Counted from the stretch's first letter, positions 11,110 through 22,500 are shown. The stretch is 64,000 nt of DNA from Candidatus Heimdallarchaeota archaeon (GCA_030668875.1 DAOVER010000006.1:37286-101285); one strand, 5' to 3'. Notes: generated by a model not told the origin, from the letters alone. A program made the numbers and translations.

Positions 11110-11337
11110 ATGATGACCAAAGTCTTGCGGATAGAAATAATGGAAGTAAGAAGAAATAAAGAGTTAAGCAAGCTTTTTCATCAGACTAAGAACCTCTATA
11201 ATCGAGCGAACTTTTTGACAAAAGATCAGTTAAAGAAAAGCAACAAATTGCCGTTCTACTATGACCTAGACAAACTCTTGAAGTATTTGTTATATGTAAA
11301 TAAGATAAATCAAATCATGACTAGACATTCAGATTGA
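11110..11337 (+). pseudogene. Truncated TnpB-like N-terminal fragment (IS200/IS605 family remnant)
   Basis: NKELSKLFHQTKNLYNRANFLTKDQLKKSNKLPFYYDLDKLLKYL resembles TnpB N-termini; stops after 75 aa; no RuvC or zinc-finger domains follow. Confidence 0.5.
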
Positions 11338-11447
11338 GAGTTAAAAACTCGTTTCTAGATTAAAACTTCCTCTAGATTCACTCTTTTTTAGAAATATTAT
11401 AGTAAAGTTAATTAACTTATTCTAGTCTCTAATTGACTCAGATAAAG

Positions 11448-11861
11448 ATGAGACTTGAAAGAAAAATTGCTTATGCTCTTGCTAAGGAATTGAAGGACAT
11501 AACACAAGAAGCAAAACTTGAAGCTCTAGCTGTTTTAACTGCCACAGGTGATAGGATAGCATTCTATGCAGGTGATAAACGGGCAAACTCAACAGAATTA
11601 TCAGCAATTGGAGCCGCTTTAGTTGCTGCTGCAAGATTAGCCCTCGAGAGACTTACCTTTGCGCCCATAAACGACGTCATGGTGCGAGGTAAGAATGGTT
11701 TTCTAATTCTTAAATCAATAGGTGATTTTCACTTAGTTGGTGGAACAAGCGATATTGAAGAGTTCAAAAATGCCATAGCTATTTTATCAAACCATGCTCC
11801 TCAGATTGCAGATATCTTGTCTTATGTGCAAATTGACGATGATGAAATTCCAACTGACTAA
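11448..11861 (+). CDS. Roadblock/LC7-domain protein
   Basis: EALAVLTATGDRIAFYAGDKRANSTELSAIGAALVAAARLALERLTF…GKNGFLILKSIGDFHLVGGT. Confidence 0.8.
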   Translation: MRLERKIAYALAKELKDITQEAKLEALAVLTATGDRIAFYAGDKRANSTELSAIGAALVAAARLALERLTFAPINDVMVRGKNGFLILKSIGDFHLVGGTSDIEEFKNAIAILSNHAPQIADILSYVQIDDDEIPTD

Positions 11862-11882
11862 AGAATAAAGAGTGATAGTAAA

Positions 11883-13505
11883 TTAATTAAATTTCTGAAA
11901 ATCGATATTTGTTCGCTGTAAATTTTGAAGATTTACAACGTATGTTGATCCCGTAGTAGGGTTAATATTCATACTTTTTTGATAAGATGTTTGGTATTGA
12001 AATGTTCCAGAATTTATGATTGTAACACCCTTGTAAGTTTCATCCCCTGTAATGTGTGTATGACCAGCATGTAGAATATCAGGAATTTTTGTTATAACTA
12101 ATTTATCTTCGTAGTCAGGTACGATTGATGTTCTTCTACCATAAATGGGCACTAAATGACGATTTTTCAACATCTCCACCATAGCTGGAATAGAAGTTTC
12201 GTGAGGGATGGCTGGGATAGCAGAATTAATATCCACTATTGAGTTTCCATGTGTCATAAGAACTTCCACATTGTGAGCTTTAACATAAGCCGGACTACCG
12301 AGCATGTATACATTGTCTAACTTATACAGTTCAGGTGCAAATTCTTTCGAAATAGGTGTCTGTGGTTCAGCTGCTCTTGCTGCATCATGATTTCCTGGAA
12401 TAATGAGAATTTCCACGTCATCTCTGATTCGTTCAAAATATTCAGTAGCAAGTAAATATTGAAATTGTATGTTATCTACATCTAAATCATTTTCTTGATC
12501 AGGATATATTCCAACACCTTCAACAACATCTCCTGCCACAAAAAGATATTTTACCTTCTTACCAACTTCATTGTATTTATTTGATTCTAAATCACCGTTT
12601 AGAAACTTTATCGCCCTAAGAAAGAGTTCTCCTGCGAAGTTCTTTGATCCAACATGTATATCAGAAATGAATAGAGCAAGAGCATCTTCATATGAATGAT
12701 TAGGTTTGTGATTGAATGGAACATCTGGCCAATAGATATCTTTGATGAACAGTATACGACCATTCCAATCTCCTGTAAAGCATAAAATAGAGTCATCTAA
12801 AATAAACTCTGCTTTGTACAATAAATCAGGATTAGATTGAAATATCATCCCTTTTATTCTTCCATTTTTATCCTCGAGTTCTAAACTAAAACTGCCGGTT
12901 TTATTCTTTCGCTTACTATAAACAAGACCAATCAACGATATCTTATTATTCTTCTTGTCTTCTTGAAGATCTTCAATAGTAACTAGATTTCTAATATCTT
13001 TTCGACGTCTGAAGAAATGACTAATAGAATCAAAACGATTGCAAAAATACTTTATAAAACCATCAGCAGACGCAGATAGTTGTTTGATTTGTGGAGAAGA
13101 GATAATCTGCAAATCTGTTGTAAATGATTCCCTTCGACTGGAAGAAACCGGTTTTTTAGACTCGATCTTTTGTTTTTCCTCTTTACCCCCATTGGCTTCT
13201 TCACTTTGAATATCAGATACACTGGTTTCCTCCTTAATTTCTGAAGAAGTGTTAGTGTTAGAATCCAGACTATAATTTCCAGTAGAAATATCTCTGATAT
13301 CATTTATTGTAAGGATTGCTGTATCCGGATTTAACTCAAGTATTTTATCAATAATCTCAGCAATATTGGGCACAGAACTTAGTTCAGCAAAGGCTTCGGG
13401 TGTTAGCTGATAACCAGCTACATATAGTTTCCGAAGTTGTTTGGAGGGAATCATTGATAAGCAATTTTTGAGAGATTTTTTGAGATTAAATAAGTTTCGA
13501 ATCAA
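11883..13505 (-). CDS. polB: DNA polymerase II (PolD) small subunit DP1
   Basis: Calcineurin-like exonuclease motifs (ISDIHVGSKNF, GDVVEGVGIYPDQE, IPGNHDAAR, THGNSI, HAGHTH). Confidence 0.95.
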   Translation of the reverse strand: MIRNLFNLKKSLKNCLSMIPSKQLRKLYVAGYQLTPEAFAELSSVPNIAEIIDKILELNPDTAILTINDIRDISTGNYSLDSNTNTSSEIKEETSVSDIQSEEANGGKEEKQKIESKKPVSSSRRESFTTDLQIISSPQIKQLSASADGFIKYFCNRFDSISHFFRRRKDIRNLVTIEDLQEDKKNNKISLIGLVYSKRKNKTGSFSLELEDKNGRIKGMIFQSNPDLLYKAEFILDDSILCFTGDWNGRILFIKDIYWPDVPFNHKPNHSYEDALALFISDIHVGSKNFAGELFLRAIKFLNGDLESNKYNEVGKKVKYLFVAGDVVEGVGIYPDQENDLDVDNIQFQYLLATEYFERIRDDVEILIIPGNHDAARAAEPQTPISKEFAPELYKLDNVYMLGSPAYVKAHNVEVLMTHGNSIVDINSAIPAIPHETSIPAMVEMLKNRHLVPIYGRRTSIVPDYEDKLVITKIPDILHAGHTHITGDETYKGVTIINSGTFQYQTSYQKSMNINPTTGSTYVVNLQNLQRTNIDFQKFN

Positions 13506-13566
13506 ATATTGAACCTTTAATCAAAAAGTTTAAGAAAAAAACTTTGATGATGATGATAGAGTAATT

Positions 13567-13661
13567 GACCCCGTAGCTCAGCTGGATAGAGCACCAGCCT
13601 TCTAATCTTCAGTGGTGAAGTAAGTTGGTGGTCGCGCGTTCGAATCGCGTCGGGGTCGCCA
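13567..13661 (+). tRNA. tRNA-Arg (UCU) with ~18-nt intron in the anticodon loop; CCA encoded
   Basis: GACCCCG/CGGGGTC acceptor, D arm TAGCTCAGCTGGATAGAGC, anticodon loop CTTCTAA interrupted by atcttcagtggtgaagta, T arm GCGCGTTCGAATCGCG. Confidence 0.9.
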
Positions 13662-13753
13662 CCCTCATTTCCTCAGTTCTTAATTCATCTTTACTCAAAA
13701 GGTATATGATAAAAAATCATATATACCACCACTACTAGCAACATTTGATTAGT

Positions 13754-13936
13754 ATGAGTTCTCAGAAGAAGAAAAAAAGAGACACTAGCCCAATGCCTGC
13801 AACTGGTGCTGGATTGATGAGATATTATGATGAGGATTTACCTGGTGTTAAAATTGGTCCATGGTATATTGTTGCTCTTTCTGTAATATTGATTGTGGGA
13901 GTTATTCTAGGTAATATTTTCTACGTTTCTCCTTAA
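13754..13936 (+). CDS. secG: Preprotein translocase Sec61beta subunit
   Basis: Short single-TM protein: PMPATGAGLMRYYDEDLPGVKIGPWYIVALSVILIVGVILG. Confidence 0.92.
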   Translation: MSSQKKKKRDTSPMPATGAGLMRYYDEDLPGVKIGPWYIVALSVILIVGVILGNIFYVSP

Positions 13937-13965
13937 AAAAAGAATTTTCAATAATTGTAAAGAGT

Positions 13966-14259
13966 GTGGGTAATATTCACGAATTTCAAGAACTTATGAA
14001 AGAACTTTATCTAGAGAAAGATTTTAGGAGAGGGAAGGAAAAAACAGCACTTAAGCTTATGGAAGAAGTTGGAGAACTTGCAGAAGCTGTTCTTCTGGAG
14101 GATGAAGAGAAAGTATCAGAAGAAATGGCGGATATTATAGCTTGGGTATTTAGTATTGCAAACCTATACAATATAAACCTCTCAGATGCTTTCAAAGATA
14201 AGTATAATCAAACATGTCCAAAATGTAATGATAATCCATGTATTTGTAATCCTATCTAA
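13966..14259 (+). CDS. MazG-like nucleotide pyrophosphohydrolase with Cys-rich tail
   Basis: LKLMEEVGELAEAVL…EEMADIIAWVFSIANLYNINL MazG helices; C-terminal CPKCNDNPCIC. Confidence 0.82.
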   Translation: MGNIHEFQELMKELYLEKDFRRGKEKTALKLMEEVGELAEAVLLEDEEKVSEEMADIIAWVFSIANLYNINLSDAFKDKYNQTCPKCNDNPCICNPI

Positions 14260-14362
14260 TTTTCTTCAACAATTGCTACTAAACAAATAAGCTGTAATAT
14301 GTGCATGTCATCCTAGCTAGCCCCAAAATTTTTGTTGTTCTTTTAAGATAGAAGCACAGAAA

Positions 14363-14602
14363 ATGTATGAAATGAAGGAAATTGTTTTGTATACTTCTGA
14401 AGAATGTCCATACTGTAGTGTTGCTGAGAAAATTCTCAAAACAGTCTTAGAAGAGTATGGTGGCCTATTTCATTATAGAAGCATAAATATCAATGGGGAG
14501 AGTCAACAGAAAATATCTTCAATACCCACTATTTTTGTAGGAAAAACAAAAATTGAAGGTCTTCCAGAGAAAGAACAGATTCATACAGCTTTATTTTCCT
14601 AA
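14363..14602 (+). CDS. Glutaredoxin/thioredoxin-like protein
   Basis: VLYTSEECPYCSVAEKIL CxxC plus cis-Pro SSIPTIFV. Confidence 0.85.
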   Translation: MYEMKEIVLYTSEECPYCSVAEKILKTVLEEYGGLFHYRSININGESQQKISSIPTIFVGKTKIEGLPEKEQIHTALFS

Positions 14603-14644
14603 TAGGACTAAATCTAGAAAAAGGACCACAAAAACAAGTGTTTT

Positions 14645-14884
14645 TCACTTAGTTTCTTGAAAATATAACTCAAACTCTGCAAGATCCTTTACAAAAGCAC
14701 CAACAAGATCCCCTAGGTCTAGCAATCGTTGAAGAAAATCATCATATGGGAGTGAATCATATGCTTTTAACCATAGTTCATAACCATTTTGTAGTTTGGT
14801 TTTTGCAAGTTTATGGTTGAAACAGAACTTGCCAGAAGATTTGTCTATTTTATCTTGACATATCTTACACTTAATATCATCCAC
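14645..14884 (-). CDS. Small Cys-containing protein, uncharacterised
   Basis: Likely GTG start (VDDIKCKICQDKIDKSSGKFCFNHKLA) just after topA; the longer listed ORF overlaps topA out of frame. Confidence 0.5.
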   Translation of the reverse strand: MDDIKCKICQDKIDKSSGKFCFNHKLAKTKLQNGYELWLKAYDSLPYDDFLQRLLDLGDLVGAFVKDLAEFELYFQETK

Positions 14885-16973
14885 TTTTTTTTCCTCCTTT
14901 AATGTTAGCTTTGGAAGGACAATCCATAGATATGCACATAACGCGCTTAGTTCTCCCTGTTCGCCATTCAACCATAGGTAAACCATCAAATGGGCATTTT
15001 TTATCTGTAGGTTTTATTGTTCCATAACTAGGCAAGGGAAAAGTTACTGTACAATTAATTGTTTTGTCAAAATATGCTGAACAAGCAATAAATCTTTTAC
15101 CAGATTTCTTTGATTTTATAATTCGTAGATCACCAATTTTGCACTCTGAACATTTGCCTATTAGTACGGGCTCTTTCTTTTCTAGATTAAGCAAGTTCTC
15201 ATAAAGAGAAATGCCGATATTTGTCTCATTTTCATGGAAGAGCTTAAGCATATCTCTTAAATCCTTTTTAATAGAAATTAGTATTTCATCAATATTGCTC
15301 TGTTTTTCTTGTACTTCTTCCATTGTAGTTTCTAATTCTCTTGTCATATCCGATTTGATTAACACGGGGTAATGAGAATTTAAAACACCAACCACTGCAG
15401 TACCAAGAGGGGTTGGTTTAATCTCAGAGCCTTTAATATATCCCCGGCTAAACAAGGTTTCAATAATCCCTGCACGTGTAGCCTTGGTTCCAATTTTTTC
15501 TTCTTCCATTTTATTCAGAAGTGTGGATTCATTAAATCGTCTAGGTGGAGAACTAAAATCTTCTTTCGATTCTATAAATGAGAAGTTAACTTGGCTATTC
15601 AATGCAATATCAGGTATTGAACTTTCATTCATATAGAAATAAGGTTTATAGTATTTTATCCATCCCTCTTCTATGATTTGGCTTCCTCGCACTTCAAATT
15701 TATGACTGTTTACTTTGATTTCAATTTTCTTTCTTGATATTGAAGCAGGTTTTCCAAATAAAGCTAGGTATCTTTTGACAATTAAATCATATAGTTTTTT
15801 CTCTTTGGAGTTCAAGGCGATAGGAGGTTTTCCAGTTGGATGGATAGCAGGATGAGCTGCATCTGTCCGTCTTCCTTCCCTTGGTTTGAATTTTTTACGA
15901 TTTAGTATTTCAACTACGAAAGAACCATAAACTGTTTGCTTTCCAATTTTTGTAAGAATGGTCTTATGACCTAGTGTCATTGGAAGTTTTTGACTATCAG
16001 TACGTGGGTAGGAAATTGTTGCTTTTAAATAAAGTGCCTCAGCGATTTTCAAAGTCTTACTTGGAGAATATTTGAAGTGTTTATATGATTCTCTTTGAAG
16101 ATCTCCCAAATTAAAAGGTGGAAACGAATACTGTGGTGTTTGTTCTTCTGAAATATCGGTAACAATGCCAACTAAATTTTGGCAATCTTTTACGATTTCA
16201 TTCGCTTCTTTCTCCTTACTAAGCTTCGTCTTTTCATAGAAAACTATGAATTTCTTTTTACTGATAATAGCTTCGCTTTCAATTGTCCAAAACGGAATAG
16301 GCACAAATATGTTTATTTCATTTTCTAGATTTACAACAGCACCAAGTGTAGGACCCTGTACTCTTCCAATTGATATTGTTTTGAATCTATTTGAAACACG
16401 TTTCAATGCTAGACTTAGTGCTCTAGAATAATTTATTCCATACAACCAATCAACATAATGTCGTAATAGTCCGGAATTCAAGAATCCAATATCAAGTTGT
16501 TTACTTCTTTTAGAATAAGCCTCGTTAATGTCCCTTGTCGTTAACGTAGAAAACTTCATTCTTTCTGCCTTATTCTTCCCTAGTAAATACTTCAAGATTA
16601 AAAAGCCTATAACTTCTCCTTCTCTATCATAGTCAGTCATCACAATTATTTCTGAGGCTTCTTTTGAAAGAGATTTAAACGCATCTACAAAATTCTTTGT
16701 TCTTGATTTTGAATTTGTGATATGACTTGGAACCCAATGATAATCTAATACGGGGTAATTCCAGGATTTGCTTAATGGGGATAATGTGAGTAAATGGCCT
16801 ACTGCTGGGACAATTACTATTTTTTTCCCATCTCTCAAGCTTATGTATACAGGAACACCTTTTATTTTCTTAAGAACTGGTTTTTTGTTCTCATCAAGTG
16901 CTCTTGCTAATCTGCTTGCAGCTTGAGGTTTCTCAGCAACACCCAAGACATACGGTCCTTTGATTGGCACCAA
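14877..16973 (-). CDS. topA: DNA topoisomerase I (type IA)
   Basis: TOPRIM VMTDYDREGEVIGF, active-site region KATISYPRTDSQKLP, C-terminal zinc-finger Cys pairs. Confidence 0.95.
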   Translation of the reverse strand: MVPIKGPYVLGVAEKPQAASRLARALDENKKPVLKKIKGVPVYISLRDGKKIVIVPAVGHLLTLSPLSKSWNYPVLDYHWVPSHITNSKSRTKNFVDAFKSLSKEASEIIVMTDYDREGEVIGFLILKYLLGKNKAERMKFSTLTTRDINEAYSKRSKQLDIGFLNSGLLRHYVDWLYGINYSRALSLALKRVSNRFKTISIGRVQGPTLGAVVNLENEINIFVPIPFWTIESEAIISKKKFIVFYEKTKLSKEKEANEIVKDCQNLVGIVTDISEEQTPQYSFPPFNLGDLQRESYKHFKYSPSKTLKIAEALYLKATISYPRTDSQKLPMTLGHKTILTKIGKQTVYGSFVVEILNRKKFKPREGRRTDAAHPAIHPTGKPPIALNSKEKKLYDLIVKRYLALFGKPASISRKKIEIKVNSHKFEVRGSQIIEEGWIKYYKPYFYMNESSIPDIALNSQVNFSFIESKEDFSSPPRRFNESTLLNKMEEEKIGTKATRAGIIETLFSRGYIKGSEIKPTPLGTAVVGVLNSHYPVLIKSDMTRELETTMEEVQEKQSNIDEILISIKKDLRDMLKLFHENETNIGISLYENLLNLEKKEPVLIGKCSECKIGDLRIIKSKKSGKRFIACSAYFDKTINCTVTFPLPSYGTIKPTDKKCPFDGLPMVEWRTGRTKRVMCISMDCPSKANIKGGKKSG

Positions 16974-17027
16974 ACAATTTTCACCTTGCTATTATGAAAG
17001 TCCTCATTTTAGAGATAATTGAGGCAG

Positions 17028-17113
17028 TGGAGCCAGGACGGGGATTTGAACCCCGGATCCTTGAAGGAACTGATTTTCAAGACCAGCGCCGTTGTCCGCT
17101 TGGCTATCCTGGC
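17028..17113 (-). tRNA. tRNA-Ser (UGA)
   Basis: Reverse strand GCCAGGATAGCCAAGCGG…CTGGTCTTGAAAATCAG…GGGGTTCAAATCCCC…TCCTGGC, long variable arm, CCA encoded. Confidence 0.92.
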
Positions 17114-17201
17114 ACACGTCAAGTAATTTGTTAAGAGCACATTTTAATTAAAAATATATCTAAAGATGTTTTTCTAACTTATTAGGTTAGTAATATCTCC
17201 T

Positions 17202-17483
17202 TTATCCACCGTGAGAGATGGGTATTATTTTTATTTCTATGTTAGACCCAAATTTGTTAAATAATTTTTTTGTCGTTCTCAACTCAATTTTTTCAGAGAT
17301 TAACAGGTATCCTGACCTAATATCGTTATTAAGTATCATAAGTTCGTAAATATTTTTGTTTTTACTCAGAAGTAGAATTACTCCTTCTAGTAAAGTCATT
17401 TCTGCGTTTACTTCTCCTACTAATACATGATCATCTGAAGGAATAGAGGTGTGGAGATGTAATGTAAGAATAAAGTTTACCAT
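17202..17483 (-). CDS. Hypothetical protein
   Basis: 93-aa ORF between tRNA-Ser and the next gene, no confident family. Confidence 0.45.
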   Translation of the reverse strand: MVNFILTLHLHTSIPSDDHVLVGEVNAEMTLLEGVILLLSKNKNIYELMILNNDIRSGYLLISEKIELRTTKKLFNKFGSNIEIKIIPISHGG

Positions 17484-17525
17484 AAGAACACCTTACACAA
17501 ATAAGAAAATAGACTAAGAGGGAAA

Positions 17526-18479
17526 TTACCCCACTTCAATCTCAAACATTGAAAGTAGGTCTTCAATATCTTGGGCTATTTTTTCATCTTCTTCGCTTAG
17601 TTCAGCACCTTCTTCGGGTTTTAAAAACTCAATTGCTCGAACAAAGCCATTCTCACATATCATTCGAGGAACGTGAGAACTTGAAAAGAATATACCTTCA
17701 GGGGGTTCATCAAGCTCTTCGAAAGCACCAGTGTATGTTTCAGTGTATACCTTATTTCCAATAATAACTAAGTCTCTAAAGAAACCCTTAGGAGCTCCTA
17801 AATCTTTCAAAATTTTCAAGGATTTCTCTAGCATAGATTCCTCAACTTTGGTTACAGGTGCAGATGCAGTTGTAGGTACTGAGGCTACAGGTGTAGATGC
17901 TGGAGAAGAACCGACAGGCGATAATTCTTCGGGTTTTACAATCTCAATTGATTCTGCTTCAAGGGCAGATAATATTGAAGGTGTTGGCCTATTACCTGGT
18001 GCGCCCATTTTAGCGATATGGGGAGGCAATTGGTTAGTTGAAACTTGAGTAGGACGGTCTTTTAACTGAGTACCATCTTCTTCAACTTCGACAGCAATTG
18101 GTCTATAAGCATCAGTTGCTTGAGATTCATCAAAGACATTTATTCGTTTTTGTCTTTCAATAATCTCTTCAGCTCTAGATTTAACATTATCAGGAACAAG
18201 ATCTTCTTTATTTATCTTTTTTAACATAGAAACAAATTCTGCTGTTTCATCATCTTGATCACAAGTTTGTGGCACATAAGCGAAACCGTATTCCTTTTTC
18301 CTCAAGTCTGATAAAGCTCTACTTCCAATGAATTTCTTCCTTATTGGACATTCTGAACCTTTCCATAACCACATTCTTTTCTCGGTTTCATCAACAATAA
18401 TCAGTACTTTCTGGTTTCCAAGATCTAATTCTTGACATTCTACTAAGGAACCATTTTCCTGAACTTCTAAGTATCTCAT
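17526..18479 (-). CDS. Hypothetical protein with possible gelsolin-like N-terminal module and low-complexity linker
   Basis: KVLIIVDETEKRMWLWKGSECPIRKKFIGSRALSDLRKKEYGFAYVPQTCDQDDE resembles gelsolin repeats; Pro/Thr/Val linker; second conserved C-terminal block. Confidence 0.55.
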   Translation of the reverse strand: MRYLEVQENGSLVECQELDLGNQKVLIIVDETEKRMWLWKGSECPIRKKFIGSRALSDLRKKEYGFAYVPQTCDQDDETAEFVSMLKKINKEDLVPDNVKSRAEEIIERQKRINVFDESQATDAYRPIAVEVEEDGTQLKDRPTQVSTNQLPPHIAKMGAPGNRPTPSILSALEAESIEIVKPEELSPVGSSPASTPVASVPTTASAPVTKVEESMLEKSLKILKDLGAPKGFFRDLVIIGNKVYTETYTGAFEELDEPPEGIFFSSSHVPRMICENGFVRAIEFLKPEEGAELSEEDEKIAQDIEDLLSMFEIEVG

Positions 18480-18648
18480 GGCGTTTCACACTTTAGATAT
18501 CTTCGAGAATGTATATGTAAATTCATTTAATAAAAGTTATTGATGGTATCAAAGTAAATTCATAATCACAAACATGCCTTCAGAGCCTAAGAATTTCACT
18601 ATTGAAAGTAATGCAAAATTTAAGGAAGGAAAAGTAAAAAAAATTAGA

Positions 18649-19479
18649 TCACGTCATTTTTCCTTTCTCTTCTGTTGTATCCCTATCTACGTTTACATCT
18701 GTTTTATTGGCTTTTTTGCTACTCATTAAGCCCACGAAAACTAGAAGAGGAAGAATAGCTGTTCGGAAAAAGAATAGAAACAAATCAATCAAAGAATCTA
18801 TCCATAAGCTTACTGTATTAAGAATAGGAACCCCTTGCTTCTCAATAATTAGTGCAAAGAATATGGTTCCAAAGAAACCTACTGGTTTTCCTAAAACATC
18901 GTGAGCCCAGTACCATGCGGATCCAAGTCCATCTCCGCCAGCAGCCCCATAGGTCATTTGAAGAGTAACGGTCATTCCAATAACTAATGCAATTCTTAGA
19001 AAATTACCGATGATTAGCGCAATAATTGCAAGAAATGTTGCCTTTACTTTTTTCCCAAAATCTGCAGGGGTAACAACAATTAACCCCATGAGAAGGGCTC
19101 CAGCCTGCATGCCTGTACATGCTCGTACAACCGCAAATCTTCTTTCTGCAGTTTCGGACTTTATTAAAGGAGTAAGGTTATCATGAGTTTCTAATCCTGT
19201 GAGGATTCTTATGAAAATTGCAATAAATGAATTAGATGAATCAGCTTCATCATAATATCCAATGAAGTTAATATCATATTGATATAAATCTAAGATTTGA
19301 AAAACGGTGTCACCAGTAAGTTTTTCAAGGAAGAAATAATCTGGTACGAAATACAAGAGTATCGTCAGAATCACAACAACAATGAATGAAATTATACTAT
19401 AAATCCACTTATTCTTTCCAGTAGGGTTGAGTAAAGCCCTCAACTGAGGAGAAGATTGTTTTTCTGTCTCTTTCACCAT
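18649..19479 (-). CDS. Archaeosortase/exosortase-family transpeptidase
   Basis: Multi-TM protein with Cys (VRACTGMQAGALL), Arg (GNFLRIALVI) and His (WYWAHDVLGKPVGF) signature residues. Confidence 0.87.
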   Translation of the reverse strand: MVKETEKQSSPQLRALLNPTGKNKWIYSIISFIVVVILTILLYFVPDYFFLEKLTGDTVFQILDLYQYDINFIGYYDEADSSNSFIAIFIRILTGLETHDNLTPLIKSETAERRFAVVRACTGMQAGALLMGLIVVTPADFGKKVKATFLAIIALIIGNFLRIALVIGMTVTLQMTYGAAGGDGLGSAWYWAHDVLGKPVGFFGTIFFALIIEKQGVPILNTVSLWIDSLIDLFLFFFRTAILPLLVFVGLMSSKKANKTDVNVDRDTTEEKGKMT

Positions 19480-19573
19480 AACGAGTCAACTCCCAATAAC
19501 TATAGATAATTAAAAATGATTCGTTAGATATAAAATAGCTCTAAAAAGCATACAATTTATCAAGACCAAATAC

Positions 19574-22500
19574 TCATTTATCAGAACTGTACTTCATAAA
19601 AAACTCTGATAATTGAACCGATTCTTTTACTTTTTTAGATTTTTCTTTTTTTGAAGATGTTAAAGCATCCTCACCAAATAATGATTCCAAATTGTGTTTC
19701 ATAATGGCTAATCGATTCTTCAAATAGTCAGAAAGATCATATTCCTCTACCAAAGAACTAGCCATGTCAAAGTATTTTGATACAGATGCTTGATATACGG
19801 TTAAATTCAATTTAGCCATACCACAATTTGGACAAGTCCCTGATAGAGGTATTCTCCGATATATTCTATTACAATTGGTGCATCTGATTTTCTGAGAACC
19901 AAATCGTCGGAGATTACCTATCATATCAGGTATAAAGTGATTTACAATTACTCTTGTTGCAACATCCTTTATGTCTACAGCTTTAATCAAACTAGCAACA
20001 TGAAGCTGAGCATAAACCTTATCGCTCATTGTTTTAAGGTTTTTATAGGCAGTCGATTCTGGTCCTTCAAAGATGTGAGATGTTTCGTGAGAATAGAGAA
20101 AGCCTTCGTAAGCACTCTCATCACTTAATCGATTACTAATCATATCTATAAGGGGAAGAACTATTTTAGGAGATATTCTATCTAATGTTGCTTCATAAAA
20201 TGTAAGGGGATATCTCACACAAGTATCAACATTGTGTGATTCATCGTCTACTTCATGGGGGTTAAGATTAGAAACAAGAATCAGGGGAGCATCCATTTTA
20301 CCACCACGAATTTCAGGGAGATAGGAACGAGAAAAATTAAGAAAAGCGTCAAGAGCAAGAATGCAAGAATCTTCATCTCCGTCGCATTGTTTAGTAACCA
20401 AACAATTCAGCATTACGATATTGTGATATGTTTCTGTCTCCTTATTGCTTGATTCGACTTCTAAACAATATGAGTTTTCATTTGAGTTACCTTTAGTTAT
20501 TTTTTTAATCGTATCAGCTGCAATCGTGTTGCTTATTTCATCAAAAGTTTTAAATTTGGGATAACCTCGGTTCATAAGTAAAGCTACATTTTGTCTCTTT
20601 TTTTCGTGATGTAAAATTATATTGTTGAACAAAATTTCATTTTCCTTACCTGGAATATTCACATGATATAACGGATTATCCCTTTTAGGTTCTGTTCCAA
20701 GTTGTTCATATCTCTTTAAGATTACATCCCCGTATCTTCCTCCCTTTATCTTTGAAATTCTAGCAAAAATGCTTAGAGACATCAATAACAAACTATAATC
20801 CTGTGCAAGTTTGTAATTTCCCGTGTAGATTGTTGTTCTGAAAGAACGAGTTATTATTGAACCATCACCATCAATAACAGCTGAAAGGAAAGAAAATCTA
20901 TATTCCTTTGGTAGGGAAAAAATGAAACTAGGTATTCTTTTGTTAAGAGCTTTCTTTCTCATTCCAAACGCATAAGCAAACAAATATGCATGTATTCTTC
21001 CTGTGTGAACTAATTGGTTGTTATCCTTTTTATGATAGGGTGTGGTTCCTAAAACCGTTTTTATTAAATGTCTAACGTGTTTTCTTAGAACTGGATTCGG
21101 AACGCTGAAATTAGTTTGATAACAAGTTCTTTGGTCTCTTATATATCCCTCCGCTATCAGATACCCCAACAATCTCATTAAATCAGTAGTGAAAGGGAGG
21201 TAGGGGGATATTGTGTGATCATCTCTTGCCATACCTAATCTAGCTTCATGGGGGACATCATCCCACCGAAATACGTTCAATTTCTGTAAAACTGTAAGAT
21301 GACTCAAAGGTATTGATTTGAACCAGTCAGAAGTCAAGGGTCTTTTCATTGGCTCTTCTGGTAAAATGGTCACAAAGTACTCTCTTACCTGTTTTGGAAA
21401 ATTAATGTGTGTTATATTAGGGTCAATCATGTTATTGTTTTGGATAAATTCCAGAAGTTTAGTTTTCATCCATTTAGCTGCTTCGCGTAAGCGCACTTGA
21501 TGTTTGAATTCGACGAATTTAGGTTTATCAGGTAAGGTGGATAATTCTTTTAGAATATTAACATTCGCTGGAGGTTGAATGACCGGTATTGGGGATTTTT
21601 TGACAATAGGAATATGATCCCCTACTTCAAGATGTGCTGCTTTAGTTGTTGTAGTTATTCTACTCGATGGGTTCCAAACAAGAGCATTATGATTAGGAGT
21701 CATTTTAAGCGTTCTGCCAGTTTCAGTTTTGATTTCTATCCATTGTCCAGTAGTCCCTTTAATCCAATGCTTTATTTGTTGAAAAATAGCTTGGTTAGTT
21801 GTTTCATCTATGCTTACAGCTTCCCAGTGTGGATTAAGGTTTTCAACAGCAAGGGTTCCATAATCATCAACAATTTCTTGTTGAGCCCCTAGAGCAACAA
21901 GTTCATCAACAATTTCTCCAATATTCTTGCGAATTAATTGGTGTGTATTGTTATCCCAGATTAGGATTTCTTCATCTTTCGATAAACAATTCCTTCGCTT
22001 AGCTGCGTGCCAATAAGGATGAGCGAAGTTGACTTTAGCTTTAGTAAAACCAATTATTCTCCCCACAATTCCTGCTGAAGTGTGTGGAGCTAAGCCCATC
22101 ACAAGTTTACCTATTAGATCTGAAGGTCTTTCCACATTATAATAATGTGGTAATCCATACACTTTTTCCAGTAATTCATCTATAAAATTTGCAACTCTAG
22201 CTAAATGTTTTCCCCCATCAATGTTCAAAACTATATCCTGAATTTTAAGTTCAACAATTTGTTCTGTACTAACTAGAGGTTTTCCATGGGCATCAACTGT
22301 ATATCCTTGTTCATGTAATTGTTGAATTGTGGCTCCAATTTCTGAAGGTTTGAAATGTGTGAGTACTGCGTCAGTTGAATCAAATCGAATGGTTCCATCC
22401 CTATAAACAAAAAGCTCATGTTTAGCCCTTAAAATCCCTTTATCAATTAATTCAGGAGCTCGAAGTTTATTCATTAACTTTTTTATGGTTTTAACCTTTT

